DNA of 64,000 nt. It comes from Solanum dulcamara (Eukaryota; Streptophyta; Magnoliopsida; Solanales; Solanaceae). A program made the translations under genes and the position numbers. The notes under the pieces are model-generated. The model was not told where the DNA came from, did not search any database, and worked only from the letters and a program-made list of their open reading frames with translations. Shown here one piece after another: positions 56,880-64,000 of this stretch. The stretch's first letter is position 1; each line of letters starts with the position of its first letter. The stretch spans positions 55,189,097 through 55,253,096 of the forward strand of contig NC_077242.1 in assembly GCF_947179165.1 (NCBI RefSeq), in the 5' to 3' direction.

Positions 56880-58336
56880 TCGTTCATTCATGGTACAAGG
56901 AGTTGCTAGAATTTCCTTATCGAATTCCACCTCAATGCCTCATTCGATGCTAAGTCAATACTATGGAATAGTTCATTTAACATAAGAACATAATCATTAC
57001 ATTGCTTTAGATCATCAAAACATCATTTGGTAGAATATCTCATTAAAACCTTTCATTTGATTCACATAAATGAGAATTGACCTTTGACAAGTGGAATGCA
57101 TCATTTCATCATTATTTATTTTATAAGATTCCCTTTAATCATAAACATTTGCTTTTATAAACTTTTATTTTGAAGTCAAAGCTTTCAATTCACTTCATTG
57201 AGAACATAGTAAAACTAGGTGAGTTCAAATTAATCCACTTTCTAGTCATTTAAATCAATGCTAGCATGTATGAGAGTAAAAGAATGCATCATTTAAAACA
57301 TCTTAAAACAAACCACCAATACACTTTAAAATTACTTTTATGCCTTCATATAAGGACCTTTATAAATCATCTATTTCATGTAAATAAAAGTCAATATAAG
57401 TCAATATAGGTAAATAAACTTCAAATATTCAAGAATCTATACATTTGAGATCATAACATGAAAACCCATAAAATTCGTCACTTGAAATTGAGTTGCTAGG
57501 TTTAGGAAATATACTTGGGCTCCATGGGTGAAAGAAACCATGAATGAGACCCACATACCTTGGTTAATGAAAACCTAATGCAAGCTTTAAAATAATGGAG
57601 ACTTGAAAAACCTTAAATGAAATACTAGCTTTGCTTGAAACCATTGGGAGAACTTAAGAGGAAAGAACTTTGTGTGTTTGAATCTAAGTGTGAGAATGAG
57701 GGATTGGAATGTCTTAGGGTCCTTAGATAGAGTAAATTCAGCCCCCCAAAATACCACACCTTGATTATACAACATAATATAAAACTAAAATACCCCTTTT
57801 AAAACTGTCCGGACTGGGCTTCACAAAGACCCTTCATGGTTTGTGGTGCTCATTACGGCCCATAGTGGTGTCCCGTGGTAAATGACTTGGGGAAAGATTT
57901 TTGAGGTTTGCAGAAAAGTCTCTGAACTTCCTCTAAGAAGACCTTTACAGTCCGTGGAGAGCATCACAGTCCATGAATTATGATCGTGGTGTAGGACCTA
58001 TGGAAGTGACCACCACAGAGCACACCAAGGTCTGTGAAGAGATCCACGGCCCGTTGTGGTCACTCGTGGTCTTTGCCTTGGAAAGTTTTCTGAGGCCTTA
58101 GGGGAGGGGTCACCATGGAGGGCACTACGGTCCATGGTTCTTACCGCAGTTCGCGGTCCCTTCCCTGCAGGGTTGGATTTCAGAACCTCCACCGTGGGGG
58201 CTTACCATGAGGCGTGGTGCGGAGCACGACTAGTGATGGCCTTTTATGGTTATCACCAGGTGCCAATTTCTGCATTTTCTAAGATTTCCTCCTTTGTTCC
58301 TCATTTTAGGACTTTCCAAATTTTCAGGGTCTTACA
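56880..58336 (-). mobile_element. Truncated gypsy-type LTR, copy 1
   Basis: On the minus strand it starts TGTAAGACCCTGAAAATTTG at 58336 and stays similar to the LTR at 59857-61972 as far as about 56880 (shared words CCTCATTC(G/A), GCTAAGTCAA, AGTTCAT, TGATTCACATAA). The distal third is missing at the virus border. Repeated CACGG(A/T)CC words at 57820-58200 are typical of these LTRs. Confidence 0.65.
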
Positions 58337-58629
58337 CAAGCATAACATAACTAGCAATTTACATAGAAGCAAAATATTAATATTAAGTTAAATATGCGAA
58401 AGCAATTAACGATGAATCTTGTACAAGTGTGGAAGCTAAAAAGAAACCCCAAGTTTGAACATCTAACTAGACAAACCATCAAGATTAGGTATCGCATTAT
58501 GATGTGCAACTAGAAATGAAAATACTAATATAAACATATATAGAATTTGAATAAGGAAAAGACATAATAAAAGATAAACTTCAGAGTCATTATGAAGGAA
58601 GGCATGTAGCTCACCATAAAGATGGATAC
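58337..58629. other. Unassigned spacer between LTR copy 1 and the LINE
   Basis: AT-rich with no ORF. Words such as GCGAAAGCAATTAACG suggest another decayed LTR, but no ends can be set. Confidence 0.4.
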
Positions 58630-61600
58630 TCTACACTATTCACTCACTGTTATTTATGTTGTCCCTATATATATATACTGAAGAACCAAATTCAAGAGTC
58701 TCCCATTTGGCATTGATGATATTGGTGGTGTTGTGTTTGTTCCTATTGAAACTCAAAGCATACTTAACAACTTTACTGTAAGGCTTATCAAAGAAGGGTT
58801 GATCATGTTTATTGTTGAAGAGATTATGGTTCCTATATTCCCATTGGCCCAAAGATATAAAGGGAGGAGGATGTCCCAATGAATGATGTTGTCATAGTTC
58901 CTATACTTGATTTTTCTCCAATTATTAGCCAGTTGCTAGGGTAAGGGAGTTTAGGTCTAGAGGGATCTTTGTGATTCATTTTTGGATTAGCTTATTCCAA
59001 AGGTGGTGGACATGATTGCATTCTCAGAAAATTGTGGTATATGTCCTCAAGAAGATTATTTCATTGGTTGCACCTAGGATGGTGTTTAAAACCATAGAAA
59101 TATAATCATAAGGATTTATTGAGGAGGTTGTTATGGTGCATGATCCACACGATGAATTTAATATTATTCGGGTTGACTTCACTAACATCTTTAAATCAGG
59201 GTATCTCTAAGGATATTGTTGTTGGAAAGAAGGATATGGTGATGAATTTAATGGTCATCAAAGGTACGTCAAAAAAGAGAGTGATGAAGTTCCAAGTACC
59301 ACTGTTCCAGACCTCAGACAACATAGTATTCATGTCAAACCTCTAGAAGGGTCCCTGAATAGATTCCTTAAGAGGTTTCTAGTTAGGGATCCATATATCA
59401 TTTTAGAAGCTAATCATGTCTCTTTGTGTACATCCCATTGGGAAGCCTCCTTACAGGTTTCCCATCCCTTCATATTGTATTTTCAGGTTCTAGAGGTGGT
59501 GTTTTTGGAGCTCATCTCTTCCATGTCATTCTTAGCTATGAGGACTTTTGGAAAAAGGGAGTTAGGCTATTGACAAGTCTCTAGGGAAGATCAATGCATA
59601 ATAGCATTCTTGATTTCTGGTCTGTAGATGCCTAAACCTCAATCACTCTTTAACGTGGTCATGGGTTTCCAACCTACTAGGTGGATCTTCCTCTTAGTGT
59701 CAGTACTCTCCTAAATAAAGTTTCTCTGGTTTTATTGATCAAGTGATGAATTTTACTAAAACGGTTGATGTATTTCATAATATGGTTAGGAATATTATCG
59801 ATGGAGGCTTTAGATAGGGTAGTTCTTCTAGTATGTTAAGGAATTTGGTTTTCCAATGTCACGACCCAAGCTATGGCCTAGACGTGACATGACAAATGAG
59901 GAATCTGGAGGTACCTCACCCAAACCTCTTAGCATTCGTTAGCCTTTCATAGGTAATGACAAAGAATAATAAGCGAAAATAAAGGGGAAAACGGGACTAA
60001 GGGAGAACATCATCAAATACGAGTCATTATCAACCACACTTCATAATCCATTTGTGTCAAAACATACCTTTCTATATAGGCTTGGCGGGGGCTAAGACAT
60101 ATCCCTAGATCACCCTCGATTAAAATGGAAATAATTACCATGAAAGGTATCTAAAAGTCTTTACAAAACATAATCAAGAAAGAAAAAGAGTATTGTTCTC
60201 GGAACATAGGAACTCACCAAGATAGTAGCCTTCAATGAATCCAACTAGCCACGTGGAGGTAAGTGTGGAGCAACGCCGGTCCCTACATGGTGATATCATG
60301 TAGGCAAAATAGTATGCATTAGTACTTTAAATGTACTATGTAGGCATGTAATTCAATGAAAAACATTAAAGCATTATAAGGCGAAATACATAAGTAGATG
60401 TATGCATATATATTCAACATGAATAACATTTGAAACACTCATTTTGTGGGAAGATGATTATAACCAACATCTAGGACCATGCAAGCTATTACATGAAATC
60501 TAACATAACCCCCTATATTGGCAGAGGGAGACTACTTGTCGGGTAGAACTCTATCAACTTCATTTGTTTCTTTAACATTTAGGGCTATTTGTGGATCTTC
60601 TAGCCTAAGCCTACATGGGCTCCTATGTTGGCACATAGTTCAAGAAACTAGAGGTTTCTACTAGGATTCCCTTACTGAACCCCACCTGAAGCCTCATTCG
60701 GTGCTAAGTCAAATCCCACAGAATAGTTCATATAGCATAAGAACATAATTATTTACATATCTTTAGATCATCAAACATCATTCGACAGAATAGCTCATTA
60801 AAAATATTTAATTGATTCACATAAGTGATAATTGGCCTTTTACAAGTAGAATCCATCATCCATAATCATTTCATCATTCTTTCATTTCATAAGACTTTCC
60901 TTGGGTCATAAAACTTACTTTTACAAACGTCCATTTGGAGTCAAAAGCTTTCAATCCATACTTCATTAAGAACATGGTAAAACTAGGTGGGTTCTATTTC
61001 ATTCACCCTTCAATCATCAAATCATTTCTATCATGCATGAGAGTAAGGAATTATATCAGTTGAAATATACTTGAAACAACCCATTAATGCACTTTGAAAC
61101 CCTTTCAAGCTTTCATGTAAGATCCTTTGTTAAATCAACCATTCCATGAATTTAGAGTCAATATAAGCTAAGATAGCTAAATAAACTTCAAATATTCAAT
61201 AATCTATATATTTAGAAACATAATGTTAAAACCCACAATTTAAATTGAGCTATTAAGTTGATAAAAATACTTGGGCTCCATGGGTGGAAGGACCCATGAA
61301 TAGAGAACCACATACCTTGGGGAATAACAGCCCTAATGAAAGATTGAAGACCTTGGAATGAAACCCTAGCTTTTCTTAGTGAAGAAAAAAACCTTGAGAG
61401 GAGGGAGGGTTTTGTGTCTGAGAGCATAAGTGATAATAATGAGTTGGGAAAGGCTTCGGTTCATTTATATAGGTTAGATTTATTCCTCAAAATGATCTCA
61501 CTTAAATGTTAAAACATGGGGATTAAAATGCCCTTTTTAAAATCTGAGTCTGACAAACCCTGTGGATGGTCCTTACGACTTGTAGGACCTTCTACGAGTC

Positions 61601-63365
61601 ATAGAGAGGAATAGTCCTACAGGGTCTTAGAAAGACCCTGAGAATTAACCCTCAGGACTACCCTTATGACTCATCTCTGAGTCGTAGACACTTTTACGAT
61701 TCTTAGAAGGGATTCATCCAATAGGGTCTGAGAGCTCCCTGATGACTTAGTCTCTGAAGTTTCTTGATGAGTCATTTTTACAACTTGTCGTCTCTTCTAT
61801 GAATCATAACATAGAATCTTAGACCTACTACTTACCTTATTTAAATTTTCAACCTCAACCTCAGTCCTACGAGTCACTTCTACAACTCATAGACTAAGTC
61901 GTAGAACCTGAATCCAACTCAATTCCCAAAGATTTTTCCTATTTTTGACTTTTTAACTTACGGGGTCTTATATCTAACAAGACACCTTCGAGTTGAGGTT
62001 ATTAATAATGAATTGGAAGTCACTATTTCTTGGATTTTTGTGGAAGATTGGTACACCCATATATTTCCAAAAGAAGGTCCTGGCTTGAATATTAAGACAC
62101 CTAGAGAAGGTCTTTATGTCTTCTCTGTTACAGTTATTGGAGAGTATCACTTTAGATTTTGAGCTGTTAATCTTTTGACCAAAAGAGAAGTTGAAGATGT
62201 TGAGAGTCTTGATTATAGTGATATAATTCTTGGCGTTTGATATAACAAATAGAGTCAGATCATCAACAAAAAAGAGGTGGGAGATATTTTGCCGTTCTTT
62301 GTTAATGGAGATAGTAGTCTAAAGTTCTTGAGTGTAATGACATTAGGACATTTAGGAATAAGAAAAATGTATGTGGTGTTAACTTCTTAATCCATGGTAT
62401 TGGTGTTGAAAATTTTATTGTAAAATTTAACAAGAAGGTTGTCAATAATGTCCCAATAGTTTTGGAAAAGAAATTAGTTGATACCATCAGGATTTGATGC
62501 CTTGGTAACAGTCTTTTTAATTTTACCAATGATGGGATTGCAACACAAGCTCTAGTGGTTTTCAGAACTTATGGTCCCCTAAATAGAAGGGTTAGACTAA
62601 CATGTGATGTGGAAGGTTTTACGATTAATGGTAAAAAGATTAAAATAGAATAGCTAAATAGTGCAAATTATATTATTTCATCATAACTACAGTTACTAGC
62701 CTCTTCCTTAAGGGCACTTATTTTGTTTCTCCTTCGTTTATTGAGGGTAGATGTGTGAAAGAATTTAGTATTAGAGTTATCCTTGGTGAGCCAATTTATC
62801 CTATATTTTAGCTTCCAAAATTTTCTCTCATGTCTTAGGATATCTTCATACTCTTTAGAAATGTTAGATTATAAATCTTTGAGCAAGGTTTTGAATGAAT
62901 AACAGGTAGATTTTTAGATTCCAACTATTTTGGCTTTGCTTTATTTTCTTTTTTTAGAAGATATTATCAAACACCTTTCTATTCCAAGTGGTGACATTGG
63001 AACTAAAGAGGAATGTGTCCTCAATCAAGTTGGAGGTGTTTGTCAAAGCTTCTTCTACCAATATCTTTGAAGCCATGGTGGTTACACTATATGGTCACCA
63101 TTTTGAAAGGCTTGTATGTTTGATTGATATTACTAGATAGCCTAACAAGCAAAGTACATTGATAAAAGTTAGTTCTATGGAGGTGGGTAACTGTGGCCAC
63201 ATAATAGAGTTGGATCTAGGCTTATTAGCCAAGGATCTATCTATTCTCTCAAGGATAAGGTTTTGTATGTTCTTATATCTCTTTTTAGTCCAAGTGAATC
63301 TACTATCCTTGAAACCTAGGTCTACTAACTTAAAATGGTCAGTAGAAGGGAAAAGCCATGGTTAG
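58630..63365 (-). mobile_element. L1-type LINE, decayed, split by a solo LTR
   Basis: On the minus strand from 63365: endonuclease C-terminus (DLGFKDSRFTWTKKRYKN, then ILERIDRSLANK), linker (LKYRINWLTKDNSNTKFFHT near 62790-62850), RT start (KASNPDGIN near 62490) and catalytic FVDD (SHLFFVDDLTLFV near 62250-62290). After the LTR insertion, 59856-58630 continues with thumb/C-terminal pieces (SKASIDNIPNHIMKYI near 59780-59815; WEYRNHNLFNNKHDQPF near 58790-58845). Stops and frameshifts throughout. Confidence 0.78.
59857..61972 (-). mobile_element. Solo gypsy-type LTR, copy 2, inserted in the LINE
   Basis: Plus strand starts TGTCACGACCCAAGC and ends ACGGGGTCTTATA; on the minus strand this is TATAAGACCCCG...GGGTCGTGACA, the same terminal style as LTRs B and D. 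The flanking 5-mers TCCAA (59852-59856) and TCTAA (61973-61977) differ at one base. A minus-strand TATATAAA lies near 61470. Length 2116 bp. Confidence 0.72.
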
Positions 63366-64000
63366 TTGAGTTTGAGCGTGCATGGTCGATCTACCGGTAG
63401 GATACGACCTCTCTCTCTTTACACTGAGCATGTTTTAGGTAATTGGTGGTTGAGAATGCTAGATTCCTAGAAACCATGTCTTAGGCTCTATTTTTGAGAA
63501 GTTCGGGTTATTGAAGCATGTCGTTGTTATTGATCATCCATACTTTGTGGTGTGTATGGTGTGTTAGGCTTATAACGTTGGAAGCATGTTTGGCTTTAGT
63601 CTAGGTTTTGGCTAGTGATTGCCATAGACTTGCATATTTTTAGAGCCGTTAGGCCTTGAAACTTCTCCGACATTGCTTTGAACAACTTAGCTCCTTGTAG
63701 ACTAATATAGCAAACTTGAGTCTGATAGTCTAGGCCTTAGCTAGGCAGTAACACCATTTTTGGAACCTATTATCCATTATTCCCTTATTTCTTTGATTTT
63801 GGATTACTTGATTCTTGGTTTTGGAAGTCTACTCGTTAGGTTTGGTTGGATGTGGATCAGGATGGAGGGATTTATTAATGTTACTCTGATTGGAGGTACT
63901 CACCATGACGCTCGATTGGCCTCTAATCTTAATTCTTACTGATTCACCTCTATTTGTGGTTTAAGTCCCTAATGAACTCCGTCGGGTGCAGTTCAAGTCC
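63366..64000. other. Unrecognised sequence at the window end
   Basis: No ORF with a known motif; a 60-codon plus ORF (63760-63942) has none. Composition resembles the gypsy LTRs to the left, so it may be LTR interior continuing past the window. Confidence 0.4.

Overview
The window is plant nuclear DNA, most likely from a nightshade (Solanaceae). The evidence is tRNA-derived SINEs with the GTT-repeat tails typical of that family, Ty1/copia and Ty3/gypsy relics, L1- and RTE-type LINEs, Stowaway- and hAT-like MITEs, and a degraded endogenous pararetrovirus of Solendovirus/Petuvirus type. No bacterial or organellar genes were seen. Species cannot be decided from the sequence alone.

One host gene is present and appears complete. 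It is a 21-exon gene on the minus strand (start codon at 40603, stop at 7334) for the plant CLEC16A-like protein GFS9/TRANSPARENT TESTA 9. I assembled it exon by exon: every junction is GT-AG, all phases fit, and the 2529-nt CDS gives 842 residues without a stop. The gene occupies 33 kb because four introns hold old transposons: intron 1 (9.2 kb), intron 12 (7.8 kb), intron 14 (5.7 kb) and intron 13 (3.5 kb).

Layout: 1-2249, 3' part of a copia element with its LTR; 2655-3440, second copia 3' end; 3445-7333, AT-rich flank with a SINE and MITE remnants; 7334-40603, GFS9/TT9; 40604-41350, its leader (with a candidate 22-codon uORF) and promoter side; 41355-52443, a MITE-like repeat split by three solo gypsy LTRs nested inside one another, two of them with exact 5-bp target duplications; 52444-52888, a second copy of that repeat; 52889-56866, five scrambled pararetrovirus blocks, one inverted; 56880-58336, a truncated gypsy LTR; 58630-63365, a minus-strand LINE split by another solo LTR; 63366-64000, unrecognised.

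Beyond the host gene, the interest lies in the fine structure of the insertions. There are very short retrotransposed scraps (31 to 52 bp) with intact target-site duplications, a 368-bp tandem duplication across a LINE 3' end, a 985-bp tandem duplication inside an LTR, and the nested LTR stack. I found no new gene system; the virus-derived ORFs are all broken.
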